Shown: positions 1 to 6,104 of the stretch, piece by piece
Position numbering within the stretch: position 1 is the first letter of the stretch
Layout of the letters: each line of letters opens with the position of its first letter
NCBI GenBank assembly: GCA_000721275.1
Contig: JOFO01000099.1
Span: 1-8,414, forward strand
DNA: 8,414 nucleotides
Direction: 5' to 3'
DNA from: Microtetraspora glauca
GTDB lineage: Bacteria > Actinomycetota > Actinomycetes > Streptomycetales > Streptomycetaceae
Program-made: the position numbers and the translations under genes
The notes under the pieces: model-generated
Seen by the model: only the letters and a program-made list of their open reading frames with translations
The model's database searches: none
What the model was told of the DNA's origin: nothing

Positions 1-1567
1 GCGGGGTGGTGGGGGTGGCCTTCGGGCTCGGCGTGGGGCTCGGAGTCGTCGGCGCGGGGGTCGGCGTCGGCGTGGGCGTCGGCTTCGGGGACGGCTTGAC
101 CGTCGGCGGAGGCGTCGGCTTCGGGGTGGGCTTCGGCGTGGGCGTGGGCTTCGGCGGCGGCGGGGTGGTGGGCTCCGGCGCGGGCGCCGGGGGCGGCGGC
201 GGCTTCGGCGTGGGCGACGGCTTCGCCGGCGGCGCGGGCTCGGGCACCACGGGGGTGGCCGCCGGCGGCGTCGGCTGCGGCGCGGCGACCGGTTGCGGAT
301 CGCCGGCCATCGCCCAGACGAGCCCGGCCGCGGCGGCCACGGCCACCGCGGCGGCGATGCCGGCCTTCGCGGGCGCGCCGAGACCTTCGGCGGCGGCCCC
401 GCCGGAGGCGGCGCCGGACGTGCTCCCGCCGGTGGCGGCGGCAGCGGCGCCCGCGCCGGCCGCGCCCGCGGCGCCGCCGGCGACGATCCCGGCGGCCTTG
501 AGGGAGTAGCCGGCGGCGAACCAGCCGATGACGGCGACCGGGAGCAGCGCCGGGATCCCGGCGTTGACGTGGGCGAGTTCGCCGGCGGCGACCCGGCACT
601 TGGCGCACTCGTCGAGGTGCTTGCGCAAGCCGCGCTCGGCCCGCATCCGCAGCCCGCCGCGCGCGTAGGCGCCGAGCCGGTCGGCGTACCGGGCGCAGTC
701 GCCGCCCGCGGTGAGCGCCTGGCTGACGTGGGCCTGGAGGTACGCCTGCTTGAGGCCCTCGCGGGCGCGGCTGGCGAGGACGGCGGTGGCGTTGGCGGTC
801 AGGCCGAAGAGGGGCGCGACCTCGCTGGGCGACTCCTCCTCGACGGTGGTGTGCCACAGCACGGCCTGCCAGCGCTCGGGCAGCGACCGGAACGCCTGCA
901 TGGCCAGCGACTGCTCGGCCTCCTGCATGGCGCGGACCTCGGCGCCGAGGTCCAGGGTGTCCTGGTCGGAGACCTCGGAGGAGCGGGCGGCGTCGGCGGC
1001 GAAGACGGCGAAGTCCTCGACGAGGTGCTCGCGCCGCTGCGTCTTGGCCCAGCTCGCGCCGACCCGCCGGACGGTGGTCATCAGATAGGCGCGGACGGCC
1101 TGTTCGGGCCCGGCGCCGCCGCGGACCGCCTGCAGGGTGCGGGCGAACACCTCGGCGGTGAGGTCGTCGGCGGTGTGCGCGTCCCGGCAGCAGGTGCGGG
1201 CGTAGCGGCGGACGGCGTCGGAGTGGCGGCGGAACAGCTCCTCGTACGCGGAGTCGTCGCCGTCCCGCATGCGGGCGATCAGGTCGGCGTCCGACGCCGG
1301 CAGCTCCCGGGGCGGCGGCAGCAGCCCCTCGTCGTCGGCGTCGTCCCCGTCGTCCGTGTCCTCCGCGGCCTCCGGTACGGGGGCGGGGGCGGCGCCCGCC
1401 GAGGGCGCCTCGCGCTGCTGCGGCACGCTCGCCCCGGCCGCCGGGTCGTGCGGTGCGGCGGGGGCGCCGCCGGGGCCGCCCTGGCTCGGCACCTGCCGGG
1501 CGGGCAGGCCCTCGGCCTCCGTGGCGCCGCCGGCGCCCAGCGGATCGTCCCGACCGTCACCGCTCAT
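1..1567 (-). CDS. ECF sigma factor fused to anti-sigma-like zinc motif, membrane segment and Pro-rich tail (3' end cut by window)
   Basis: RNA polymerase sigma factor of the ECF type with a long C-terminal extension; 522 residues are visible and no stop is reached. In order: an acidic, Pro/Ala-rich N-terminus (1-90); sigma2 (about 93-150, with DADLIARMRDGDDSAYEELF); a linker; sigma4 (about 218-285, LPERWQAVLWHTTVEEESP, then a helix-turn-helix); a zinc-finger-like motif H317-x3-C321-x2-C324 (KHLDECAKC) as in anti-sigma ZAS domains; a hydrophobic Ala/Gly stretch (337-379); a better membrane helix (401-422, ending GLVWAMAG); then a Pro/Thr/Lys-rich tail with KPTP repeats from 424 to the edge. 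The layout resembles actinobacterial ECF groups with a fused regulatory C-terminus (ECF52/53-like, from memory). I infer a membrane-tethered sigma factor whose outside part continues beyond base 1. The ATG at 1567 is the start I prefer; only a weak G-run (GGGGG) lies about 9 bases before it. Confidence 0.88.
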   Translation of the reverse strand, partial: MSGDGRDDPLGAGGATEAEGLPARQVPSQGGPGGAPAAPHDPAAGASVPQQREAPSAGAAPAPVPEAAEDTDDGDDADDEGLLPPPRELPASDADLIARMRDGDDSAYEELFRRHSDAVRRYARTCCRDAHTADDLTAEVFARTLQAVRGGAGPEQAVRAYLMTTVRRVGASWAKTQRREHLVEDFAVFAADAARSSEVSDQDTLDLGAEVRAMQEAEQSLAMQAFRSLPERWQAVLWHTTVEEESPSEVAPLFGLTANATAVLASRAREGLKQAYLQAHVSQALTAGGDCARYADRLGAYARGGLRMRAERGLRKHLDECAKCRVAAGELAHVNAGIPALLPVAVIGWFAAGYSLKAAGIVAGGAAGAAGAGAAAAATGGSTSGAASGGAAAEGLGAPAKAGIAAAVAVAAAAGLVWAMAGDPQPVAAPQPTPPAATPVVPEPAPPAKPSPTPKPPPPPAPAPEPTTPPPPKPTPTPKPTPKPTPPPTVKPSPKPTPTPTPTPAPTTPSPTPSPKATPTTP

Positions 1568-1745
1568 CGCGGAAGCCCCCGTACGCGTGCGCAGACCCGA
1601 AATATTGGCCAAGCCTGCCACACGACGCGGGCACGCCGAAGCGTCGCGCCCGTATACCACTCGTCCGGGGCGACTTCCCGCACCCCGGCGTCACCGCTCA
1701 CACGTGCGTGTCATGCTCCTTGGCCCGCCCGGCCCCGAGACCCGG

Positions 1746-1763
1746 CGGACCGTCGGGAGTCCG
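1746..1763 (-). terminator. Possible weak hairpin after the TetR gene
   Basis: CGGAC (1746-1750) and GTCCG (1759-1763) form a perfect 5-bp inverted repeat with an 8-base loop, starting 6 bases past the TetR stop codon. There is no T-run, so it is at best a weak terminator. It is the only such hairpin I see right after the stop in the 201-base gap before the sigma gene. Confidence 0.25.
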
Positions 1764-1768
1764 ACCCG

Positions 1769-2596
1769 CTACCGCGAGCGCAGGCCCTCCAGCAGGATGT
1801 CCAGCAGCCGGGCCGAGGCCGCCGCCTGCTGGGCCGCGTCCGGCAGCGCCGGCGCCGCCGTCGCGATGACCAGCAGCACGTCCGCCACGGTCACGTCCGC
1901 CCGCAGCTGACCCGCCTCCCGGGCCCGGTCGACCAGCCGGCCGACGACCTCCAGGAGCTCCGCGGCCCCCGCGTCGTCCCGCTCGTCCGCCGGCACCGCC
2001 CGGGGCGCCACCACGCGTACGTCGGCCTGCTCGCCGAGACCCCGCTGGCTCGGGACCCGGGCCTCGCCGTCCCCGTCCGCCGCCGTCTCGTCCACACCGA
2101 CCCGCAGCACCTGCGGCGGCAGCAGCCGCCCGGCACCCGACGCGACCGAGGTGCGCAGGAACCGGGAGAGCGCCGACCACGGCTCCTCCTCCTGCCCCAG
2201 CGCGGCCCGCGCCTGCTCGGTCAGCCGCGCGGTCTCCTCCTCGGCTATCCGCCGCACCAGCACGTCCTTGCTGGGGAAGCGCCGGTACACGGTGCCCACC
2301 CCGACGCGCGCCCGCCGGGCCACGTCCTCCATCGGCGCCCCGTAACCGAGCTCGCCGAACACCTCGCGCGCGGCCCGCAGCACGTGCTCCAGATTGCGCT
2401 GCGCGTCCACCCGCAGCGGCGCCGCGCGCCCGCCCGGCACCGGACCGGTCACCACGGTGCCGGTCCCCGCGACGGTGCCCGCGGCGGGACCGGAACCGGC
2501 CGGCGGCACGGCCGCCGCGCCCCGGTCGTCCCGCTCCGCGCCGACCACGGACTGCCACCGAGAATCCTGAATCTGCATAAGCGTTCCCCCGCTCAT
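1769..2596 (-). CDS. TetR/AcrR-family transcriptional regulator
   Basis: A 275-residue DNA-binding repressor-type protein. Residues 1-60 are a low-complexity Ala/Gly/Pro-rich leader. The TetR_N helix-turn-helix domain spans about 61-120 (RNLEHVLRAAREVFGELGYG, then MEDVARRARVGVGTVYRRFPSKDVLV); GVGTVYRRF is the typical recognition helix and its flank. Residues 121-275 form the variable helical ligand/dimer domain, with a charged, low-complexity stretch at about 165-210. The ligand is unknown. The ATG at 2596 is preceded by a strong GGGGGGAG sequence; the ATG at 2578 (MQIQDSRW) also has GGGGGA before it and is a real alternative; an ATG at 2683 lies at or next to the predicted transcription start and is unlikely. 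The gene is divergent from the NADH dehydrogenase, and a palindrome overlaps its own promoter, which suggests autorepression and possibly control of the dehydrogenase (inference). Confidence 0.88.
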   Translation of the reverse strand: MSGGTLMQIQDSRWQSVVGAERDDRGAAAVPPAGSGPAAGTVAGTGTVVTGPVPGGRAAPLRVDAQRNLEHVLRAAREVFGELGYGAPMEDVARRARVGVGTVYRRFPSKDVLVRRIAEEETARLTEQARAALGQEEEPWSALSRFLRTSVASGAGRLLPPQVLRVGVDETAADGDGEARVPSQRGLGEQADVRVVAPRAVPADERDDAGAAELLEVVGRLVDRAREAGQLRADVTVADVLLVIATAAPALPDAAQQAAASARLLDILLEGLRSR

Positions 2597-2599
2597 GAT

Positions 2600-2615
2600 G
2601 TCTCCCCCCGGAGAC
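2600..2615 (-). promoter_or_regulatory. Hairpin enclosing the TetR ribosome binding site
   Basis: Read on the minus strand, GTCTCC-GGGG-GGAGAC is a perfect 6-bp stem with a 4-base loop. It ends 3 bases before the ATG at 2596 and contains the whole Shine-Dalgarno G-run. If it folds in the mRNA, it would hide the ribosome site of this start but not that of the ATG at 2578. Confidence 0.45.
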
Positions 2616-2641
2616 TCCCCGCCCTGATACGGGGCTCCCGG

Positions 2642-2674
2642 CCGGTGTGCGCGATCGGTCCGCGCGCACGCCGG
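2642..2674 (-). promoter_or_regulatory. Strong hairpin in the TetR mRNA leader
   Basis: On the minus strand, CCGGCGTGCGCG (2674-2663) can pair with CGCGCACACCGG (2653-2642): 11 of 12 positions pair, with one C-A mismatch and a 9-base loop. It lies between the predicted TetR transcription start (near 2683) and the start codon. No T-run follows, so it is not a standard terminator. Confidence 0.4.
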
Positions 2675-2689
2675 AACCGACACCCCGAC

Positions 2690-2719
2690 GAACTACGAAC
2701 ATAGTTGAGTCCGGGTCAA
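2690..2719 (-). promoter_or_regulatory. Predicted promoter of the TetR gene
   Basis: On the minus strand, TTGACC (2719-2714) is one base from the -35 consensus, followed after 18 bases by TAGTTC (2695-2690) as a -10. The -10 is imperfect. Transcription would begin near 2683, giving a leader of about 85 bases. Confidence 0.45.
2691..2706. promoter_or_regulatory. Candidate TetR operator AACTA-N6-TAGTT
   Basis: A perfect 5-bp inverted repeat (AACTA at 2691-2695, TAGTT at 2702-2706) with 6 bases between, in A/T-richer DNA than its surroundings. It overlaps the predicted -10 of the TetR gene, where bound repressor would block transcription. Size and position fit a TetR-family operator; the assignment is inferred. 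Confidence 0.45.
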
Positions 2720-2920
2720 TTCAGAAGGGGGAGTTCCGTACGGTGCGCCCCCCGATCGGAGCAAGCGGCGGAAGACGCCCGTTTCCCGCCCCGCCACGCA
2801 CCCCTCGCGTCCGCCGTGACCTGCGCCGTTGCGCCCGGGCGCGCCGTGCGCGCCACCCCGCGCCTCCGTACCCCTCCGGTCACACAATTCGCCGGGCCTG
2901 TGGACAAACCCCGGACGGCG

Positions 2921-4324
2921 ATGCCTCATGGGACGGTGACCGAACCTGCGCGCATTCTCGTGGTCGGCGGTGGCTACGTCGGCATGTACACCGCGCTGCG
3001 CCTCCAGCGGCAGCTCAGGACGGAGCTCGGACGCGGCGCCGCCGAGATCACGGTGGTCACGCCCGACCCGTACATGACGTACCAGCCGTTCCTGCCCGAG
3101 GCCGCCGCCGGCTCGCTGTCCCCGCGGCACGTCGTCGTCCCGCTCCGCCGCGTCCTGGACCGCTGCCGCCTCCTCATCGGCGAGGTCGCCTCCCTCGACC
3201 ACGCCGAGCGCACCGCGATCGTCACCACCCTCGCCACCGACGAGGTGGGCGCCGGCCCGGTCGCCCTCACCTACGACGAACTCGTCCTCGCCCCCGGCTC
3301 GGTCTCCCGCACCCTCCCCGTCCCCGGCCTCGCCGAGCACGGCATCGGCTTCAAGACCGTCGAGGAGGCCATCGGACTGCGCAACCACGTCCTGGAGCAG
3401 CTCGACATCGCCTCCTCCACCCGCGACCCGGCGCTCCGCGACGCCGCCCTCACCTTCGTGTTCGTCGGCGGCGGGTACGCGGGCGTGGAGGCGCTCGCCG
3501 AACTGGAGGACATGGCCCGGTACGCCACCCGCTACTACCACAACGTCAAGCCGGAGGACCTGAGATGGGTCCTCGTCGAGGCCGCCGGACGGATCCTCCC
3601 GGAGGTCGGCGACGAGATGGGCCGGTACGCGATCCGCGAGCTCCGCGGCCGGAACGTCGACGTGCGCCTGGAGACCCGGCTCGACAGCTGCGAGGACCGG
3701 GTCGCCGTCCTCAGCGACGGCACCCGGCTGCCCACCCGCACCGTCGTGTGGACCGCCGGCGTCAGACCCGCCCCCGTCCTCGCCGCCACCGACCTCCCCC
3801 GCGACGAACGCGGCCGGATCCGCTGCACCGCCCACCTCGCCGTCGACGGCGCCCCCCACGCGTGGGCCGCCGGAGACGCCGCCGCCGTCCCCGACGTCAC
3901 CGCGCCGGAACCCGGCGCCCTCTGCGCCCCCAACGCCCAGCACGCCGTCCGGCAGGCCAAGGTCCTCGCCGAGAACCTCGCCGCCTCCCTCCACGGCCGG
4001 CCGCTCAAGGAGTACGCGCACGCGTACGCCGGCTCCGTCGCCTCGCTCGGCCTCCACAAGGGCGTCGCGCACGTGTACGGACGCAAGCTCAAGGGCTACC
4101 CGGCCTGGCTGATGCACCGCGCCTACCACCTCAGCCGGATGCCCACCGCCAACCGCAAGGCCCGGGTCCTCGCCGAATGGACCCTCTCCGGCCTCTTCAA
4201 GCGCGAGATCGTCTCCCTCGGCTCCCTCGAACACCCCCGGGCCGAATTCGAACTCGCCGCGGCACCACCCCCGCCCCCGCCCGCCGACCCCGGCCCCACG
4301 GGAACCGGCGGGACGTCCTTCTGA
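2921..4324 (+). CDS. ndh: NAD(P)/FAD-dependent oxidoreductase, type II NADH dehydrogenase (NDH-2)
   Basis: 467 residues, a usual length for NDH-2. The enzyme passes electrons from NADH through FAD to membrane quinone (menaquinone in actinomycetes) without pumping protons, on the inner face of the membrane. Visible: N-terminal FAD site ILVVGGGYVGMYTALRL (12-28); PYMTYQPFLPEAAAGSLSPRH (50-70); second nucleotide (NADH) site FVFVGGGYAGVE (179-190); WTAGVRP (277-283); FAD contact AWAAGDAAAVPD (314-325); quinone-side APNAQHAVRQAKVLAENL (336-353). The C-terminal part (about 400-445) has amphipathic stretches likely to hold it to the membrane, then a Pro-rich tail ending GTGGTSF. The ATG at 2921 has only a weak GGA before it; GTG at 2936 is an alternative just before the FAD fold. 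Divergent from the TetR gene, which may regulate it. It could be a paralog rather than the main respiratory Ndh. Confidence 0.9.
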   Translation: MPHGTVTEPARILVVGGGYVGMYTALRLQRQLRTELGRGAAEITVVTPDPYMTYQPFLPEAAAGSLSPRHVVVPLRRVLDRCRLLIGEVASLDHAERTAIVTTLATDEVGAGPVALTYDELVLAPGSVSRTLPVPGLAEHGIGFKTVEEAIGLRNHVLEQLDIASSTRDPALRDAALTFVFVGGGYAGVEALAELEDMARYATRYYHNVKPEDLRWVLVEAAGRILPEVGDEMGRYAIRELRGRNVDVRLETRLDSCEDRVAVLSDGTRLPTRTVVWTAGVRPAPVLAATDLPRDERGRIRCTAHLAVDGAPHAWAAGDAAAVPDVTAPEPGALCAPNAQHAVRQAKVLAENLAASLHGRPLKEYAHAYAGSVASLGLHKGVAHVYGRKLKGYPAWLMHRAYHLSRMPTANRKARVLAEWTLSGLFKREIVSLGSLEHPRAEFELAAAPPPPPPADPGPTGTGGTSF

Positions 4325-4336
4325 CATCACTGTCAG
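4321..4336. repeat. Inverted repeat overlapping the ndh stop codon
   Basis: CTGACA (4321-4326) and TGTCAG (4331-4336) are perfect 6-bp arms around TCAC; the arm includes the ndh TGA. It could be part of a terminator, or the CTGACA/CTGTCAG core could be a -35 element for the next gene. No T-run follows. Confidence 0.4.
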
Positions 4337-4338
4337 TG

Positions 4339-4361
4339 CACTCGTCCACACTGGACGTGTG
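4339..4361. repeat. Inverted repeat between ndh and the phosphatase gene
   Basis: CACTCGTCCA (4339-4348) and TGGACGTGTG (4352-4361) pair at 9 of 10 positions around a 3-base loop. As RNA this is a stable hairpin 14 bases past the ndh stop, so it may terminate ndh transcription or serve as a protein site. It contains a GTG (4359) that could be read as a start for the next gene. Confidence 0.45.
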
Positions 4362-4430
4362 ACCATAGGTGGGCTCACACCTGCACAGCGTGACTCCGCA
4401 CGGCACCGACACCACGAGGCATACAGATCC

Positions 4431-6104
4431 GTGAACTTCACCCGTTGGAGCGCCCGGCTCCCCGGCACGCAGCGCCGCGCGGCGCGGGGGACCGAAGGCT
4501 CCGTGCCCGCCGCCCGCGGTGAGTACGGACCGCGGCAGGAGCACCCCACCGCGGACGCACCGGACGCCGAGGACGCCGGGACCGCCCCGGACGCCGTCGA
4601 CACCGACGTCCCCGCCCTGGAGGACTTCTCCGTACGGGACCTCCTCGGCCGCCTCCCCGGCCTCGTCGCCCTCGTGTACGGCCCCGAGCACCGCATCGCG
4701 TACGTCAACGACGCGTACGCCGCCGCCTTCGGCCCCCGCACCCCCGGCGCCACCGTCGCCGCCACCTGCCCCGAGGCCGGGGAACTCGGCCTGCTGCCGC
4801 TCCTCGACCAGGTCCGCCGCAGCGGCAAGCCCCGCACCGTGAAGTCCCGCCGCACCGAGAGCGGCGGCTCGTACACCGTCACCTGCCTGCCCGTCGACAG
4901 CCCGCGCCCCGACGGCGCCGGCGTCCTCGTGCACGCCGCCGACGTCACCGACCACGCCGACGCCGCCGAACGGCTCCGCGCCAGCGAGCGCCGCCACCGC
5001 GAGACCGCCGTCACCCTCCAGCGCTCCCTCCTCCCGCAGGAGCTGGAGCAGCCCGACGACCTCCGGATCGCCGCCACCTACCAGCCCGGCGTCGCCGACG
5101 CCGCCGTCGGCGGCGACTGGTACGACGTCATCACCCTCGGAGCCGGCCGCACCGCCCTCGTCATCGGCGACGTCATGGGCCGCGGCGTCCGCGCCGCCGC
5201 CGTCATGGGCCAGCTCCGCACCGCCGTCCGCGCCTACGCCCGCCTGGACCTGCCGCCGCACGAGGTCCTCCAGCTCCTCGACGGCCTCGCCGCCGAGATC
5301 GACGCCAGCCAGATCGCCACCTGCGTCTACGCCGTCCACGACCCCAACGAGGGCCGCCTCGTCTACGCCTCCGCCGGCCACCTCCCGATCCTCGTCCGCG
5401 ACGAGGACGGCACCGTCCGCCACGCGGACGGCGCCACCGGACCCCCGCTCGGCACCGGCGGCTGGCTGCACTCCTCCGGCTCCATCGCCCTGCCGCCCGG
5501 CTCCACCGCCGTCCTCTACACCGACGGACTCGTCGAGCGCCGCCGCGAGGACATCGACGAGGGCGTCGAAGCCCTCGCCCGCGCCCTCGCCGGCGCCAGC
5601 GGCACCCCCCAGGTGGTCTGCGACCGGCTGCTCCGCGCCCTCGGCGTCACCGCCGAACACGACGACGACGTCGCCGTCCTCGTCGTCCAGCACCCGGCCC
5701 GCGAGGGCGCCGACGCCGAGCTGTTCCACAACGCCGCCCTCGAACTCCTTGGCGGCGTCGAGGCGGCCCCCCGCGCGCGTGCCTTCGCCTCCGGAGTCCT
5801 CTCCTCGTGGCGCTTCCCCGTCGAACTCCGCGACCTCGGCGTCCTCGCCACCAGCGAACTCGTCGCCAACAGCCTCCAGCACGGCACCCCGCCCATGCGG
5901 CTGCGGCTGCGGCGCACCGACCGCCGCCTGATCATCGAGGTCACCGACGGCGACGACCACCTGCCGCGCCGCCGCAGGGCGGAAACAGAGGACGAGGCGG
6001 GTCGCGGGATCTCCATCATCGCGACGATCGCCTCGTCCTGGGGAAGCCGCCGCACTCCCGGCGGCGGCAAAGCGGTCTGGTGCGAGTTCGCCCTGCCCGA
6101 CTAG
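4431..6104 (+). CDS. PAS - PP2C (SpoIIE/RsbU-type) phosphatase - HATPase anti-sigma-like kinase
   Basis: 557 residues, cytoplasmic, no membrane segment. Order: Ala/Pro/acid-rich N-terminus (1-65); PAS-like sensor (about 66-175, VYGPEHRIAYVNDAYAAAFG); short coiled segment (177-193); PP2C/SpoIIE phosphatase (about 195-420) with LQRSLLPQ, the metal-site motifs AVGGDWYDV (D229) and IGDVMGRG (D247), YASAGHLP, YTDGLVERR (D365) and HDDDVAVLV; then a HATPase_c domain of anti-sigma kinase type (about 445-556) with N-box TSELVANSLQHG (E476, N480), GRGISII and GGGKAVWCEF. Such proteins dephosphorylate STAS anti-anti-sigma factors, while the kinase part phosphorylates them or binds a sigma factor; no partner lies nearby. 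GTG 4431 is chosen because the frame upstream to GTG 4359 has G/C in only about 60% of third positions while the body is nearly all G/C; GAGG lies 11 bases before it. A leaderless start at 4359 is the alternative. Confidence 0.88.
   Translation: MNFTRWSARLPGTQRRAARGTEGSVPAARGEYGPRQEHPTADAPDAEDAGTAPDAVDTDVPALEDFSVRDLLGRLPGLVALVYGPEHRIAYVNDAYAAAFGPRTPGATVAATCPEAGELGLLPLLDQVRRSGKPRTVKSRRTESGGSYTVTCLPVDSPRPDGAGVLVHAADVTDHADAAERLRASERRHRETAVTLQRSLLPQELEQPDDLRIAATYQPGVADAAVGGDWYDVITLGAGRTALVIGDVMGRGVRAAAVMGQLRTAVRAYARLDLPPHEVLQLLDGLAAEIDASQIATCVYAVHDPNEGRLVYASAGHLPILVRDEDGTVRHADGATGPPLGTGGWLHSSGSIALPPGSTAVLYTDGLVERRREDIDEGVEALARALAGASGTPQVVCDRLLRALGVTAEHDDDVAVLVVQHPAREGADAELFHNAALELLGGVEAAPRARAFASGVLSSWRFPVELRDLGVLATSELVANSLQHGTPPMRLRLRRTDRRLIIEVTDGDDHLPRRRRAETEDEAGRGISIIATIASSWGSRRTPGGGKAVWCEFALPD

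Larger units (their letters stand above)
2597..2920. other. Divergent regulatory region between TetR gene and ndh
   Basis: 324 bases without a gene. The half nearest TetR holds its promoter, a palindrome over the -10 and hairpins in its leader, listed separately. In 2720-2920 I found no convincing promoter for the dehydrogenase: TACGGT at 2739-2744 is an acceptable -10, but nothing like a -35 lies 17-18 bases before it. A reading frame stays open leftward from 2921 to a TTG at 2705, but its codons lack the usual G/C third-position bias near the gene, so I treat it as untranslated. Confidence 0.6.

Noticed and set aside
1..250. CRISPR or tandem-repeat array
   Set aside because: The GGCGTGGGC/GGCTTCGGC pattern has no fixed unit or spacers; it is the codon-level trace of KPTP/PTPT repeats in the sigma factor tail.
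6..509. Gly/Val-repeat open frame on the plus strand
   Set aside because: It is the reverse complement of the sigma factor's Pro/Thr/Lys-rich tail, not a gene.
293..2704. 803-codon open frame on the plus strand
   Set aside because: It runs antisense through the sigma and TetR genes and its product is low-complexity Arg/Gly/Ala. Open antisense frames are expected in DNA this G+C-rich.
2705..2920. 72-codon N-terminal extension of ndh from a TTG
   Set aside because: Known NDH-2 proteins begin a few residues before the FAD motif, the extension has no fold signal, and its right part lacks coding-like third positions.
2693..5077. 794-codon open frame on the minus strand
   Set aside because: Antisense to ndh and the phosphatase, low complexity, no domain.
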